From: Thalassolituus oleivorans MIL-1
GTDB lineage: Bacteria > Pseudomonadota > Gammaproteobacteria > Pseudomonadales > Oceanobacteraceae
Length of the DNA: 64,000 nt
Direction: 5' to 3'
NCBI RefSeq assembly: GCF_000355675.1
Contig: NC_020888.1
Coordinates: forward strand, 1,089,001 to 1,153,000
In this document: piece by piece, positions 46,758-56,902 of the stretch
Layout of the letters: every line of letters starts with the position of its first letter
How positions within the stretch are numbered: the stretch's first letter is position 1
Notes under the pieces: generated by a model
Databases searched by the model: none
The model's input: the letters and a program-made list of their open reading frames with translations, nothing else
What the model was told of the DNA's origin: nothing
Program-made: the position numbers and the translations under genes

Positions 46758-48655
46758 GTGTGAATATCCACGAGTGAATGTTGAATGTTGCCGTGTTCTT
46801 GTGGTGGCAGTTGGCCGTGCTTCGCTTGCAAGGTTTCGACGCTAACACCGAGCTCCGTAAGGCGCTTTCGCAACGGGGCAATAGCTTGGTTAATACGGGC
46901 TAAAGTCTCCGGTTGTTGCGACCAAAAGGTGGCCGACATGGTGGGCATACGTAAATCAAGATCGACATCCAATGGCCCTAGTTCTGTCAGATTGAAGTGC
47001 AGTTTTATGCGCCAACGGCTTTGGCGTTTTACTTCATTGTCTTTATTTCCTTGGCCCCCGTCTTCGCGCTGCATGTGCATAGGTATATCGCGCAGTTGAT
47101 TACCATCGCGGTATAGCAAGGCTAGAGAGGTTTGCAATTGCTCACTACTGGATTGCACCGTGCGAAATTGCTCCACTTCGTGTTGCGCTAACGTCGATTG
47201 CAGCAAGCGAAAGGCATCGGGTACATCATCGGCTGCAGCGCTAAACGATAAGGGTAAATGGCTGGTGGCAACTCCGCGATTACCGCTTAGTTGTCCTTGC
47301 CAGTCGACAAATGCTTTGGCTAATGCGCCTTTGAGGTTGTGTGTGAGTAATTTAGCCAATGCTTGATCATCGTTAAGCGGAATATGCCCTGCGTTAATCT
47401 GTGATTTTGCCGCGCTTTCTGTGGCAAGGACGCTAGAGGTTGTTGGCGTGGCGCTCTTAGCACCGTCGTTTGCCTGACCTTTGTTTAACAAAACAGCAAT
47501 CGCGTCGCTGAGTGTGCGCAGCTGCTTATTGCCCCCTAGAGTGCCATTGTCCACGCTTGTCGGACTGAATATTTGTTTTAAACCTTCACGTAAACTTAAG
47601 CCGTTGGTGCTTTTTTCCATGTTCATGCTATTTGGCGCAGCACTCGCAGTACGGGTCGTTGTAGCGGTTGAAGCGTCTGAATTCGTCAGTGGTCTAGAAG
47701 GGGCGTTACGCCATAGTTGTTGAAATATCGACGATGGCGAACTGTTTTTTATAGCAGATGGTAATTCGGCATTGGGCAGTAGCTTTTGCACGACGTGCTG
47801 TAATAGTTGCCGTTCGTACTGTTGTGGCGAGTTGCGTACTGCACTTTCTACTTGGCTGCCTTGGTTTAGGGCGGGCCGCTCAGGTTGCGCAGCGATAAAT
47901 TGGCTCAGGCTTTGGCGTACGCTGTCTGGCAGCTGTTGCGCTAGTAAGGCATTGACGGTACTGCTAGCGCTGGGTATTGAGTTAGTGTTTGCTGCTGAAC
48001 TGGTTGTAGGATTATTCGCTGGGTTCACGCTAGACTTTATCATTTTCAGTGCTGCAGGGATTACCTGCGCTTGGGTTGTCGCAGGTAAACGGCTGGCTAG
48101 CCATTGGCTGACAATCGCACTGGGTGCCTGAGGCGTACTACTTACTGCGCCTTTAAGTATCTGTAATAAATTGGCCGTGGGGTTTGATGCTGGGCGCGCT
48201 TCCGCGCTGTTGGCCACGGTTTCTGATGTTTTGCTTGCCACCACGGGTTTTGTCGATGCGAGTTCGATAGCGTCGACATTGAGTTGTGGTTTGCCATTAG
48301 CATCTTGGCTTACAGTGACTGTTACCCGACTGTCGACAGGGAGGGGCAACCGACTATTTACCTTTAGCGTTTTACCATCGATTTCTAAGGTCAATTGCCA
48401 TTCGGGTTTGGTGAAAGTTTTTGAGTTGGCGCTATTTTCCGGTTGGGGCTGTAACTTACTGGCGATGACTTTAGCTTCGGCTTGCGCAGGTTGGCTGTTG
48501 TTCTGGCTGCTTGTGGCAGCTTGAACTGAGGACTCAACACTCGCAGGGGTGCTACTAACACGCGCTGAAGCGAGCGTTTTAGTGGTGAATAATGGAATAG
48601 AATCGGTTTTCATACGTAAGATATCGGCGGCCATTGACGCATCTTTACCCATCAT
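46754..48655 (-). CDS. fliK: Flagellar hook-length control protein
   Basis: 633 residues. A long Ser/Ala/Gln/Thr-rich low-complexity N-terminal and middle region is followed by the C-terminal Flg_hook domain (about 540-620: KLHFNLTELGPLDVDLDLRMP). FliK measures the hook and triggers the switch from hook to filament export by contacting FlhB. The rest of the flagellar locus is not in the window. Confidence 0.85.
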   Translation of the reverse strand: MMGKDASMAADILRMKTDSIPLFTTKTLASARVSSTPASVESSVQAATSSQNNSQPAQAEAKVIASKLQPQPENSANSKTFTKPEWQLTLEIDGKTLKVNSRLPLPVDSRVTVTVSQDANGKPQLNVDAIELASTKPVVASKTSETVANSAEARPASNPTANLLQILKGAVSSTPQAPSAIVSQWLASRLPATTQAQVIPAALKMIKSSVNPANNPTTSSAANTNSIPSASSTVNALLAQQLPDSVRQSLSQFIAAQPERPALNQGSQVESAVRNSPQQYERQLLQHVVQKLLPNAELPSAIKNSSPSSIFQQLWRNAPSRPLTNSDASTATTTRTASAAPNSMNMEKSTNGLSLREGLKQIFSPTSVDNGTLGGNKQLRTLSDAIAVLLNKGQANDGAKSATPTTSSVLATESAAKSQINAGHIPLNDDQALAKLLTHNLKGALAKAFVDWQGQLSGNRGVATSHLPLSFSAAADDVPDAFRLLQSTLAQHEVEQFRTVQSSSEQLQTSLALLYRDGNQLRDIPMHMQREDGGQGNKDNEVKRQSRWRIKLHFNLTELGPLDVDLDLRMPTMSATFWSQQPETLARINQAIAPLRKRLTELGVSVETLQAKHGQLPPQEHGNIQHSLVDIHT

Positions 48656-48692
48656 AGTTGCCTGAGCTCAGGTTCGTCAGCCTGTTTTTGGT

Positions 48693-48698
48693 TATAAT
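48693..48698 (+). promoter_or_regulatory. Candidate -10 element of the ccm operon
   Basis: A perfect TATAAT lies 51 nt upstream of the ccmA ATG in the 93-nt region between fliK and ccmA. No good -35 match at the usual spacing, so the assignment is tentative. Confidence 0.4.
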
Positions 48699-48748
48699 GC
48701 GGCCGCGCTGGGATACCAGTAGCGATAAATCACTATTAAGAGGTTCCG

Positions 48749-49396
48749 ATGACGGCCCCAAAACGAGCCAGTCAGATAGAGTTAACAGCTACTTCATTGA
48801 CCTGCGAGCGCGATGATCGCGTGCTATTTGAGCAGTTATCGGTGCATGTGGCTAATGGTGATTTATTGCAGTTAGTCGGGCCAAATGGCGCAGGTAAAAC
48901 AACCTTACTGCGCTTGTTAGCGGGCTTGAATCAAGATTTTGACGGCGAGGTTCTCTGGGCCGGAGAGCCGCTTCAGCAAGTGTATGCCCATTATGCCCAT
49001 CAGCGTTTATACATGGGGCATTTGTCGGCAGTTAAACGTGCGCTAACCCCGATTGAGAATTTACGTTGGTTAACGAGCCAATGGAATGTGGCCGATGATC
49101 TTCTGTGGCAGGCGTTAGAAGAAGTTTCTTTGGCTGGGTATGAAGAAACTGCCTGTCAGCAGCTCTCTGCTGGACAACAAAGGCGCGTTGCTTTGGCGCG
49201 ACTATGTGTTTGCCCAGCGCCCTTGTGGATTTTAGATGAACCTTTTACCGCACTCGATCATTACGGCGTTACATGGTTAGAACAGCAACTTGAACGGCAT
49301 GTTACCGGGGGTGGTGCAGTTATTATCACCAGTCATCATGCTCTTCAAGGCATCCCTTCTTTACGCCAGTTAGAGCTTGGGAGCGTGCATTCATGA
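48749..49396 (+). CDS. ccmA: Heme ABC exporter ATP-binding subunit
   Basis: 215 residues. Walker A is GPNGAGKTT (residues about 46-54), the signature motif LSAGQQRRVALARL, Walker B LWILDEPF, and a following D-loop Asp. Forms the CcmAB transporter that, with CcmC, drives heme loading of CcmE. The start overlaps no other gene; ccmB begins 4 bp before its stop. Confidence 0.95.
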   Translation: MTAPKRASQIELTATSLTCERDDRVLFEQLSVHVANGDLLQLVGPNGAGKTTLLRLLAGLNQDFDGEVLWAGEPLQQVYAHYAHQRLYMGHLSAVKRALTPIENLRWLTSQWNVADDLLWQALEEVSLAGYEETACQQLSAGQQRRVALARLCVCPAPLWILDEPFTALDHYGVTWLEQQLERHVTGGGAVIITSHHALQGIPSLRQLELGSVHS

Positions 49397-50061
49397 GTTT
49401 GATTGGTGCGACGGTTAAGCGTGATTTGTTGCTAGCGGCACGTAACCCTGGCGAGTGGGCGAATCCACTGATGTTTTTTCTGATGGTGGCGGCTTTATTT
49501 CCGTTAGCGGTTGATCCTGATCCGTCGTTTTTGGCTAAAATCGCAGGGGGCGTCATTTGGGTAGCGGCGTTATTGGCGACCCTACTTTCCCTCGATGCAT
49601 TGTTTCGTGCCGATGTGGAAGATGGCTCGTTGGAACAATGGTTGGCCTCGGGCGAGTCTCTTTACGGCATGGCTTTAGGTAAAGCCTTGGTTCATTGGTG
49701 TATTAGTGGTTTGCCATTAACTCTTATGTCGCCTGTCTTAGGCTTGATGTTGGCGCTGCCAAATGATGCCTACGGCGCATTGATTTTAAGTTTGGCGGTC
49801 GGCACTCCCATTTTGAGTCTATTGGGGGCTGTTGGGGCAGCCCTGACTTCGAGTGTGCGTAGCGGTGGATTGTTACTCACCTTATTAATTTTACCCCTGT
49901 ATATTCCAGTTTTGATTTTTGCGGCCAGTGCGGTTTATCACGCCGGTATCGGCATGCCGTACAATGGTCAAATAGCCATGCTCGGTGCGATGTTCGCGTT
50001 GGCACTGGCGTTCACACCGTTTGCTGCAGCAGCGGCACTCAAATTAAATTTATCGCGGTAA
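49393..50061 (+). CDS. ccmB: Heme exporter membrane subunit
   Basis: 222 residues with about six TM segments, matching CcmB: KRDLLLAARNPGEWANPLMFF at the start and LLLTLLILPLYIPVLIFAAS near the end. Translationally coupled to ccmA by a 4-bp overlap. It forms the CcmAB complex in the inner membrane. Confidence 0.93.
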   Translation: MSLIGATVKRDLLLAARNPGEWANPLMFFLMVAALFPLAVDPDPSFLAKIAGGVIWVAALLATLLSLDALFRADVEDGSLEQWLASGESLYGMALGKALVHWCISGLPLTLMSPVLGLMLALPNDAYGALILSLAVGTPILSLLGAVGAALTSSVRSGGLLLTLLILPLYIPVLIFAASAVYHAGIGMPYNGQIAMLGAMFALALAFTPFAAAAALKLNLSR

Positions 50062-50068
50062 TTTTGTT

Positions 50069-50821
50069 ATGTGGCAATGGCTGACACAGCTTTATCATCG
50101 AATGGGTTCACCGAAATGGTTCTACGAGCTGACTACGCCTTGGATTCCTTGGTTGGCCGCAATTTCTATCATCGGCACTGTGGTCGGTTTGGTTCTCGGT
50201 TTGGCTTATGCTCCGGCAGATTACCTACAAGGTAATAGTTTCCGTATTATTTATATTCATGTTCCGGCGGCCATTTTAGCGCAGAGTGCCTTTATGATGA
50301 TGGCGGTTGCGGGTGCTGTGTATCTTATTTGGCGCATGAAAATGGCAGCGTGGGTGGCAAAAGTGATTGCGCCTATCGGTGCTTCATTCTGTCTAATTGC
50401 CTTACTGACGGGTGCCATTTGGGGTAAACCGACTTGGGGAACCTGGTGGGTTTGGGATGCACGCCTAACGTCAATGTTAATGCTGTTGTTTTTGTACTTC
50501 GGGGTTATTGCTTTGCAGCGAGCCATGGAGTCTGACGACGCATCTTACAAAGCAGGTGCCATTCTCTCGCTGGTGGGATTAGTGAATATTCCGATCATTA
50601 AATACTCAGTTGAATGGTGGAATACCTTGCACCAGCCAGCGACGCTTAAGCTCACCGAAAAGCCGTCAATGGACCCCGATATGCTGGTCCCTTTGTTGAT
50701 TATGATCGTTACCAGCTACGTGTTTTTTGCCTTGCTGGTAATACTGAATACGCGCAACGAAATCTTGTTGCATGAACGCAAACGTAGCTGGGTAAAACAG
50801 CTATTAAGTGGTCAGGAATAG
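50069..50821 (+). CDS. ccmC: Heme-handling protein CcmC
   Basis: 250 residues with six TM segments and the tryptophan-rich WWD motif TWGTWWVWDARLTS in the periplasmic loop. Handles heme and attaches it to CcmE. 7 nt after ccmB. Confidence 0.94.
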   Translation: MWQWLTQLYHRMGSPKWFYELTTPWIPWLAAISIIGTVVGLVLGLAYAPADYLQGNSFRIIYIHVPAAILAQSAFMMMAVAGAVYLIWRMKMAAWVAKVIAPIGASFCLIALLTGAIWGKPTWGTWWVWDARLTSMLMLLFLYFGVIALQRAMESDDASYKAGAILSLVGLVNIPIIKYSVEWWNTLHQPATLKLTEKPSMDPDMLVPLLIMIVTSYVFFALLVILNTRNEILLHERKRSWVKQLLSGQE

Positions 50822-50831
50822 GACTCGCGTT

Positions 50832-51020
50832 ATGGAATTTAATAGTTTTGCAGAATTTATCGCCATGGGAAAACACGGACTCTACATCTGGTTGTCTTAT
50901 GGAATCACAGCCGTGATTATTGCGGTCAACGTGGTGCAGCCCATTCTGCGCCGTCGTCGTTTAATGAAAGAGCAAGCACAGCGCTTGCGTCGGGAGAAGC
51001 ACAATGCACCCTCAGCGTAA
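50832..51020 (+). CDS. ccmD: Heme exporter small subunit CcmD
   Basis: 62 residues from the ATG at 50832 with AGGA about 7 nt upstream; the longer frame at 50808 adds only a few residues. One TM segment ([19 protein letters not shown]) followed by a basic tail, the standard CcmD form. Helps release holo-CcmE. It overlaps ccmE by 17 bp. Confidence 0.85.
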   Translation: MEFNSFAEFIAMGKHGLYIWLSYGITAVIIAVNVVQPILRRRRLMKEQAQRLRREKHNAPSA

Positions 51021-51459
51021 AAAACGTCTTACGTTAATTGTATTTTTAGTCATCGCCGTAGGCTCTGCGGTTGGCTTACTAATGTACTCGCTTACGCAGA
51101 ATATCAATCTGTTTATGACGCCAACGCAAATTGCCAATGGTGAAGTTGAACCGGGTCGTACTATCCGTGCTGGTGGCTTAGTAGAGGTCGGCAGTGTAGT
51201 GCGTGACGGTTTAAGCGCCAGCTTTGTGGTCACGGATGGTGCATCCGAAGTGACCATCACCTATGACGGCATCCTGCCAGATTTATTCCGCGAAGGTCAG
51301 GGCATTGTCGCACTGGGTAAATTAAATACAGATGGCGTTTTTATTGCCTCTGAGGTTTTAGCAAAACACGATGAAAATTATATGCCGCCAGAAGTAAAAG
51401 ACGCGCTTGAAAAAGCGCACCTTGATGGTAAACAAGCACTGGAAGCGGCAAGGGATTAA
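51004..51459 (+). CDS. ccmE: Heme chaperone CcmE
   Basis: 151 residues. N-terminal TM anchor ([20 protein letters not shown]) and a periplasmic beta-barrel. The covalent heme ligand His122 lies in [13 protein letters not shown]. Delivers heme to CcmFH for apocytochrome c. Confidence 0.95.
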   Translation: MHPQRKKRLTLIVFLVIAVGSAVGLLMYSLTQNINLFMTPTQIANGEVEPGRTIRAGGLVEVGSVVRDGLSASFVVTDGASEVTITYDGILPDLFREGQGIVALGKLNTDGVFIASEVLAKHDENYMPPEVKDALEKAHLDGKQALEAARD

Positions 51460-51463
51460 TAAC

Positions 51464-53458
51464 ATGACAGAGCTGTACAGTATGGTGCCCGAATTTGGCC
51501 AACTAGCGTTAATATTTGCTTTTGTCTGCGCCGCTTTTCAAGTGGTCATTCCATTGGTAGGCGTAAATCGTGGAGCGCCTTGGCTAATGGCGTATGCCCG
51601 CCCTTTGGCGACTGGCCAAGCGCTATTTTTATTGATATCGCTATTTTCTTTAGCGTATTGCTTTGTTGTTGATGATTTCTCGGTGGCGTATGTCGCTGCC
51701 AATAGCAATACCGCGTTACCAACACCCTTTAAAATCAGCGCGGTATGGGGCGCTCATGAAGGCTCTTTGCTGCTATGGGTAACTATGCTTGGCTTGTGGA
51801 GCTTGGCGGTTGCTTGGTTAAGTAAGTCGTTACCTATCGATATGATTGCTCGAGTACTTGCGGTAATGGGCATGGTGTCGGTGGGCTTTATTTTGTTCAC
51901 CCTTGAAACCTCAAATCCATTCAGTCGTCATTTGCCATCGGCTCCAGCCGAAGGCGGCGACCTTAATCCCTTGCTACAAGATTTCGGTTTGATTGTGCAT
52001 CCGCCTACTTTGTACATGGGTTACGTTGGCTTATCAGTGGCTTTTGCTTTTGCTATCGCAGCGTTAATGAGTGGTCGTTTGGATGCCGCTTGGGCGCGTT
52101 GGTCGCGTCCGTGGACAACCGCTGCGTGGATCTTCCTAACTGTCGGCATCGCATTGGGTAGCTGGTGGGCGTATTACGAACTTGGCTGGGGTGGCTGGTG
52201 GTTCTGGGATCCGGTAGAAAATGCATCATTAATGCCTTGGCTGGTTGCAACTGCGTTACTGCATTCCTTAGCGGTAACGGAAAAACGCGGTTTATTTAAA
52301 AGCTGGACTGTGTTGCTGGCGATCTTTGCTTTTTCGTTAAGTTTACTCGGCACCTTCTTGGTTCGTTCTGGGGTATTAACTTCCGTGCATGCGTTCGCTT
52401 CTGATCCTGAGCGCGGTATTTTTATTCTCGCATTGCTCGGTATCTGTGTTGGTGGATCCTTACTTTTATACGCGATAAAAGCACCGACCGTAGCCTCAAC
52501 GGGACGTTTCGAGCTGGTATCGCGCGAGATGTTTTTACTGCTAAATAACTTGCTGTTAGTGGTCATCGCTTTAGCTATTTTAATCGGAACACTATATCCG
52601 CTTGTGTACGATTTTATGGGACTCGGCAAATTGTCTGTGGGTGCCGCTTGGTTTAATACTATGTTTGTTCCGCTTAGCGTAGGTCTTGCGGTTGTGGTGG
52701 GTGCAGGTGCTATGTCACGCTGGAAAGTCGATTCGCTTGGTCGTATCGGCACTATGCTTTGGCCTGCGGCGATAGCAGCGATTGTTTTTGCCATTATTAC
52801 GCCAATGATTATCAGCGGTGAATTGAAAGGCATGGTGGTGCTTGGTTTAAGCGTCAGTATTTGGCTCACGCTAGCCACCTTTATTGATGTGTGGAAAAAA
52901 TCACGCGGACAAATTACTCGAATTCCTAATTTAGGAATGAGTTATCTCGGTATGATTTTGGCGCACTTAGGTGTGGCGGTGACGATTGTGGGTGTCACTA
53001 TGGTGGCTAACTACAGTACTGAAAAATCGGTAAGGATTGCTCCTGGTGAACGTGAAACCTTAGGTGATTATGTCTTTGAATTTGCTCAGGGCGGACACAT
53101 CACTGGGCCAAACTATACCTCTGATGCCGTGCGCTTTAATGTGTATGAAGATGACAAGTTAATTAGCACTTTGATGGCGGAAAAGCGTCGCTATACCGCT
53201 CGTGGTTCGGTGATGACAGAGGCGGCTATTGATGTCTCTTTGTTCCGTGATTTATACGTCTCTATGGGCGAACCGTTAGACAACGGTGCTTGGGGGATGC
53301 GCTTGCAGGTTAAGCCATTTATGCGCTGGGTATGGCTGGGTGCTATTTTTATGGCGTGTGGTGGTTTCTTAGCTATGTTGGATAAACGCTATCGTCGTCG
53401 CGCTGATAAAAAAGTAACGGCAGCAAAAGGTGCTGAACTGGGGGGAGTAAACGCATGA
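51464..53458 (+). CDS. ccmF: Cytochrome c heme lyase subunit CcmF
   Basis: 664 residues from the ATG at 51464, five nt after ccmE stops; the longer frame at 51407 lies inside ccmE. Many TM segments. The WWD motif GWGGWWFWDPVENASLMPW and conserved periplasmic His residues are present. With CcmH it ligates heme to the CxxCH of apocytochrome c. Confidence 0.95.
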   Translation: MTELYSMVPEFGQLALIFAFVCAAFQVVIPLVGVNRGAPWLMAYARPLATGQALFLLISLFSLAYCFVVDDFSVAYVAANSNTALPTPFKISAVWGAHEGSLLLWVTMLGLWSLAVAWLSKSLPIDMIARVLAVMGMVSVGFILFTLETSNPFSRHLPSAPAEGGDLNPLLQDFGLIVHPPTLYMGYVGLSVAFAFAIAALMSGRLDAAWARWSRPWTTAAWIFLTVGIALGSWWAYYELGWGGWWFWDPVENASLMPWLVATALLHSLAVTEKRGLFKSWTVLLAIFAFSLSLLGTFLVRSGVLTSVHAFASDPERGIFILALLGICVGGSLLLYAIKAPTVASTGRFELVSREMFLLLNNLLLVVIALAILIGTLYPLVYDFMGLGKLSVGAAWFNTMFVPLSVGLAVVVGAGAMSRWKVDSLGRIGTMLWPAAIAAIVFAIITPMIISGELKGMVVLGLSVSIWLTLATFIDVWKKSRGQITRIPNLGMSYLGMILAHLGVAVTIVGVTMVANYSTEKSVRIAPGERETLGDYVFEFAQGGHITGPNYTSDAVRFNVYEDDKLISTLMAEKRRYTARGSVMTEAAIDVSLFRDLYVSMGEPLDNGAWGMRLQVKPFMRWVWLGAIFMACGGFLAMLDKRYRRRADKKVTAAKGAELGGVNA

Positions 53459-53976
53459 ATCGTAGTTTGCTTTTTATTCCTCTTGGTATTTTCGTACTCA
53501 TGGCGGTGGTGTTTTGGATTGGCTTAGGTCAAGAAGATAAAACCAGTTTGCCATCGCCATTAATCGATCATCCTTTTCCTGAATTTTCATTAACGGTTTT
53601 GGAAGACAGCCGAGCAGTGACGAAAGCGGACATCGTTGGCGCACCTGCACTGGTTAATGTGTGGGCTACTTGGTGCCCTACGTGTAAGCAAGAGCACACG
53701 TTTTTAAATGAGTTGGCCAGTCAAGGCGTACGTATTTTCGGAATCAATTACAAAGACAATGACGAGAAGGCAAAAGACTGGTTAATGTCGTTTGGTAATC
53801 CGTACATATGGAATTTGTCTGATCCGAATGGTCAGCTGGGTTTGGAGCTGGGTGTATACGGTGCACCAGAAACTTTCTTAGTGGATTCTAAGGGTATTAT
53901 TCGCGCTAAACATATCGGTGATTTAAATCCTAAGGTTTGGCAGACATTGAAACTTCAATTTGAGGCGATGGAATAA
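53455..53976 (+). CDS. ccmG: Thiol:disulfide oxidoreductase CcmG (DsbE)
   Basis: 173 residues. N-terminal anchor (RSLLFIPLGIFVLMAVVFWI) and a thioredoxin-fold domain with redox site WCPTC. It keeps the apocytochrome heme-binding cysteines reduced. 4-bp overlap with ccmF. Confidence 0.93.
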   Translation: MNRSLLFIPLGIFVLMAVVFWIGLGQEDKTSLPSPLIDHPFPEFSLTVLEDSRAVTKADIVGAPALVNVWATWCPTCKQEHTFLNELASQGVRIFGINYKDNDEKAKDWLMSFGNPYIWNLSDPNGQLGLELGVYGAPETFLVDSKGIIRAKHIGDLNPKVWQTLKLQFEAME

Positions 53977-54467
53977 TGCGCAATTATTTAGCCTTAGTGG
54001 TATTGGCATTACTGAGCTTGCCGACGCTTGCTGTTGTTGATGGCCAGAAATATCCGTTTGATGATCCTGAAAAAGCGCAACGCTTTGAATCATTAGCCGA
54101 AGACCTACGTTGTCCTAAATGTCAGAATCAAAACCTCGCTGATTCAAGTGCGCCTGTAGCCGCCGATCTGCGCGAAAAGGTATATACCTTAATGCAAGAT
54201 GGGCAAACGGATGATCAGATTGTTGATTATCTTGTTGCTCGTTATGGTGATTTCGTTCGTTACAACCCGCCATTTCGTTGGAATACTTTATTTTTATGGG
54301 GTGGGCCGGGTGTCGCCTTCTTGCTCGGTTTACTATTAATTATCGGCATTCGTCGCGCGCAGAAGAAACCCGTGGCGGATCTTAGCGATGATGAGAAAGC
54401 GCGTATCGAAGCATTAAAAAATGAATATTTAAAAAGCGAATCAACAAATAAGGCCGACCAGTCATGA
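53976..54467 (+). CDS. ccmH: Cytochrome c maturation protein CcmH
   Basis: 163 residues. Signal peptide, then the LRCPKCQNQ redox motif (RCxxC), and a C-terminal TM segment (FLWGGPGVAFLLGLLLI). Works in the CcmFHI heme lyase. Starts at the TAATG overlap with ccmG. Confidence 0.93.
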   Translation: MRNYLALVVLALLSLPTLAVVDGQKYPFDDPEKAQRFESLAEDLRCPKCQNQNLADSSAPVAADLREKVYTLMQDGQTDDQIVDYLVARYGDFVRYNPPFRWNTLFLWGGPGVAFLLGLLLIIGIRRAQKKPVADLSDDEKARIEALKNEYLKSESTNKADQS

Positions 54468-55699
54468 TTTGGGCATTGTTATTGTTACTGACGGCCGTGT
54501 TGTTCGTCATTTTATTACAGCCATTATTAAAAAGTGATGATGCTGATTTAGATAGTGATTCTGCGTCTCTTCAGCAAAGTGAGAATTTGCGCTTATATCA
54601 AACGCGTAGCGCCGATATTGACGCTATGGAAATCACTGAAGACGAAAAAGCAGCGCTGCGTTTAGAGCTAGACCGGGAGTTGCTGGCGAATGCTAATCAG
54701 GCGCAGAGCTATTCCAAGACACCGAGCAAAGCACTGCGAGCGGGTTTTCTGGTTGCTGTGGTTGCGGTTGCGGTTGGTGCTACCGTGCTTTTGTATCAAC
54801 AGTGGGGTGCGGCTAACGCTATCGCGGCGACCGCGTTGCTGGATAAAGCCAGTTCGGTAGAGCTATCGGATAAAGAACGTGAAGAGTTGATTGAGCGTTT
54901 AACCGCTGCTGCTAAGCACGACCCTGAAGAGATCGAGTGGAATTATTTACTTGGTCGGTTATTAAATGCTCAAGGTGATTTCAGCCAAGCGGCGGATGTG
55001 TTTGCAGATATTCTAGCGGCATTGCCTGCGGAAGCCGCACAAGATAGAGCGGCGACCATGACATTACTGGCACAGGCGCGTTTTTTCGCTAACGATCAAG
55101 TCGCTGATGAAGAAACCTACGGCTTAGTTAAACGAGCGTTAGAGTTGGCGCCTAATCAACGTCAAACGATGGGTATTGCTGGCATTTTAGCCTTTGAGTT
55201 AGGCCATTACAGTGCTGCGGTTGATCATTGGAAGGGGCTTTATCTTGGCATGCCGGAAGGGCCAGAATCGCAGTCGTTGGGCCAAGGCATTGAACGAGCT
55301 GCTAGTCTTGCCGCCGAGCAGGGGGAAGAAATTGATTTAAGTTGGATGGAGCGTGCGCAAATTCAAGTGTTTGTTGCGCTCTCGGATGCAGCTAAAGCAG
55401 AGGTAAATAGTACCGATAGTGTATTTGTTTTGGCCAAAGCTGTTAGCGGCCCACCAATGCCTCTGGCTGTGCAGCGTTTAACGGTGGCAGACTTACCTCA
55501 GGTCATCACCCTTAGCGATGCTCAGGCGATGGCTGCGGGCTTACAATTGAGTAATTTTGCTGAGGTAACGGTTATTGCCCGAGTTTCTCGCACTAATCAA
55601 CCGATAGCTCAGCCTGGTGATTGGCAAACGCAGATTTCGCCAGTTGCTACTCGTGGTACAGATTTGTTAAATCTCAGCATTGATCAGCGTGTTGAATAA
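54464..55699 (+). CDS. ccmI: Apocytochrome c chaperone CcmI
   Basis: 411 residues. Two N-terminal TM helices (about 1-15 and 90-112) flank a cytosolic leucine-rich segment; the periplasmic part has TPR helices (about 130-290: WNYLLGRLLNAQGDFSQAADVFADIL) and a C-terminal beta domain. Binds apocytochrome c for the lyase. 4-bp overlap with ccmH. The operon ends here at a strong terminator. Confidence 0.9.
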   Translation: MIWALLLLLTAVLFVILLQPLLKSDDADLDSDSASLQQSENLRLYQTRSADIDAMEITEDEKAALRLELDRELLANANQAQSYSKTPSKALRAGFLVAVVAVAVGATVLLYQQWGAANAIAATALLDKASSVELSDKEREELIERLTAAAKHDPEEIEWNYLLGRLLNAQGDFSQAADVFADILAALPAEAAQDRAATMTLLAQARFFANDQVADEETYGLVKRALELAPNQRQTMGIAGILAFELGHYSAAVDHWKGLYLGMPEGPESQSLGQGIERAASLAAEQGEEIDLSWMERAQIQVFVALSDAAKAEVNSTDSVFVLAKAVSGPPMPLAVQRLTVADLPQVITLSDAQAMAAGLQLSNFAEVTVIARVSRTNQPIAQPGDWQTQISPVATRGTDLLNLSIDQRVE

Positions 55700-55715
55700 C
55701 AATCTTAGTTGAATG

Positions 55716-55754
55716 AAAAAGCCGGTATTTATGCATATAAATACCGGCCTTTTT
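55716..55754. terminator. Intrinsic terminator of the ccm operon
   Basis: GCCGGTATTTAT (55721-55732) and ATAAATACCGGC (55737-55748) form a perfect 12-bp stem with a GCAT tetraloop, flanked by an A-run and a T-run. It also suits the convergent DUF2804 gene. Confidence 0.92.
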
Positions 55755-55789
55755 ATTGGTGAGAACGACTCGGAAATATCTATAAGTAG

Positions 55790-56812
55790 TTACCACTTAG
55801 CGTAGTGGTCTTCGGCAAAGCCCCATTGGCCATCTAAATGAATGACTTCATTTTCTAATACGATGTCACCGTAAAACTGTCCAAAGTGCTGTGTGAAGTT
55901 AGACTTAATAATGAGAGCATTAATTTTTTCGCAGCGTTGCCCACGAGGTTCGAAGAATAGTTGGATTTTGCCATCATCTGAATGCATGCCCCAAGCATGA
56001 TCGCTTTGGTAACGATCAAAGCGGAAGTCTACCTGATTGATTTTTATGAGTTGGTCATCAAGCCAGAGGGCATTTTCCGTAAATCCAGTTTCGTTGACCC
56101 CTGCGGCTAAATTAAAGCCTAAGCGTCGGCCATCGGCTAAGCGGCAAGAGAGGCTACCCCAATTCCATACTGTTTCGCGACGCATAAAACCACCGGTCCA
56201 GTCGACGCTGGCCATCGCTCCTATTTTTTCTAGATTATAAGTATTACCCGCCCACACGACGGAACCATGACATACCCGCGCACACACCTTTTGGGTATAG
56301 GTCCACCCCTCATAGCCGGTGCGAGTGCACAGTGCAAGAGGGTGATAGTTAGTACTTTCATCTATGCTGGCGCGTATTTGCGTGCCATCTTTTAGCGATA
56401 CACGTACTTGGCGAATACCGGGACGTTGGGTTGCACGTATGGTGACGCGATTGCGGCCTTTAACAAAGGTCACCGTATCTTTATTCGGGCGCGTACCAAA
56501 GCGGGTGCCACGACTTAATGGTTGGAGAAAACTGTATTCTTTGTAGGCTTTGGTCTCAGGATTAAATAGATAAACGAACGCATTACTGACCAGTTTCAAG
56601 TCAACAATCGCGATACCAACAATCAAACTTGGACTGGTAATTCCAATAAATTCAAATTGATTAAAGCGACGACGTTTGGCTGATTGTCCAATTTTACGAT
56701 CCATACTGTTACGCAGATCGAAATCCATAAAATTGATATCACCAACACCCCGAGGGAATATGCCGTAGGCAGGCTGGCCGTTGTCGCCAACAAGTTGGTC
56801 ACGCGAGGTCAT
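55790..56812 (-). CDS. DUF2804 domain-containing protein
   Basis: 340 residues matching DUF2804: NFMDFDLRNSMDRKIGQSAKRR near the start, GYEGWTYTQK, and the late WNWGSLSCRLADGRRLGFNL. No signal peptide or TM segment. Mainly beta-sheet by appearance. Function is unknown; the family is sometimes compared with lipocalin/hydroxyneurosporene synthase-like folds, which is inference. Confidence 0.8.
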   Translation of the reverse strand: MTSRDQLVGDNGQPAYGIFPRGVGDINFMDFDLRNSMDRKIGQSAKRRRFNQFEFIGITSPSLIVGIAIVDLKLVSNAFVYLFNPETKAYKEYSFLQPLSRGTRFGTRPNKDTVTFVKGRNRVTIRATQRPGIRQVRVSLKDGTQIRASIDESTNYHPLALCTRTGYEGWTYTQKVCARVCHGSVVWAGNTYNLEKIGAMASVDWTGGFMRRETVWNWGSLSCRLADGRRLGFNLAAGVNETGFTENALWLDDQLIKINQVDFRFDRYQSDHAWGMHSDDGKIQLFFEPRGQRCEKINALIIKSNFTQHFGQFYGDIVLENEVIHLDGQWGFAEDHYAKW

Positions 56813-56902
56813 GCTGTGTCCTTTATCTAACGAGAGCGCAATAAAATCAGTGCTATAGAGTACAGCAAGGCAGCAAGGATGGAACGGGGTGATGAGGCCA
56901 AA

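Noticed and set aside
47772-48524. Plus-strand frames of 117-119 residues inside fliK
   Set aside because: Products of biased composition in the repetitive fliK middle; no ribosome site, no family match.
52174-52878. 234-residue minus-strand frame inside ccmF
   Set aside because: Antisense shadow of the strongly conserved ccmF coding sequence; low-complexity Ser/Thr/Pro composition.
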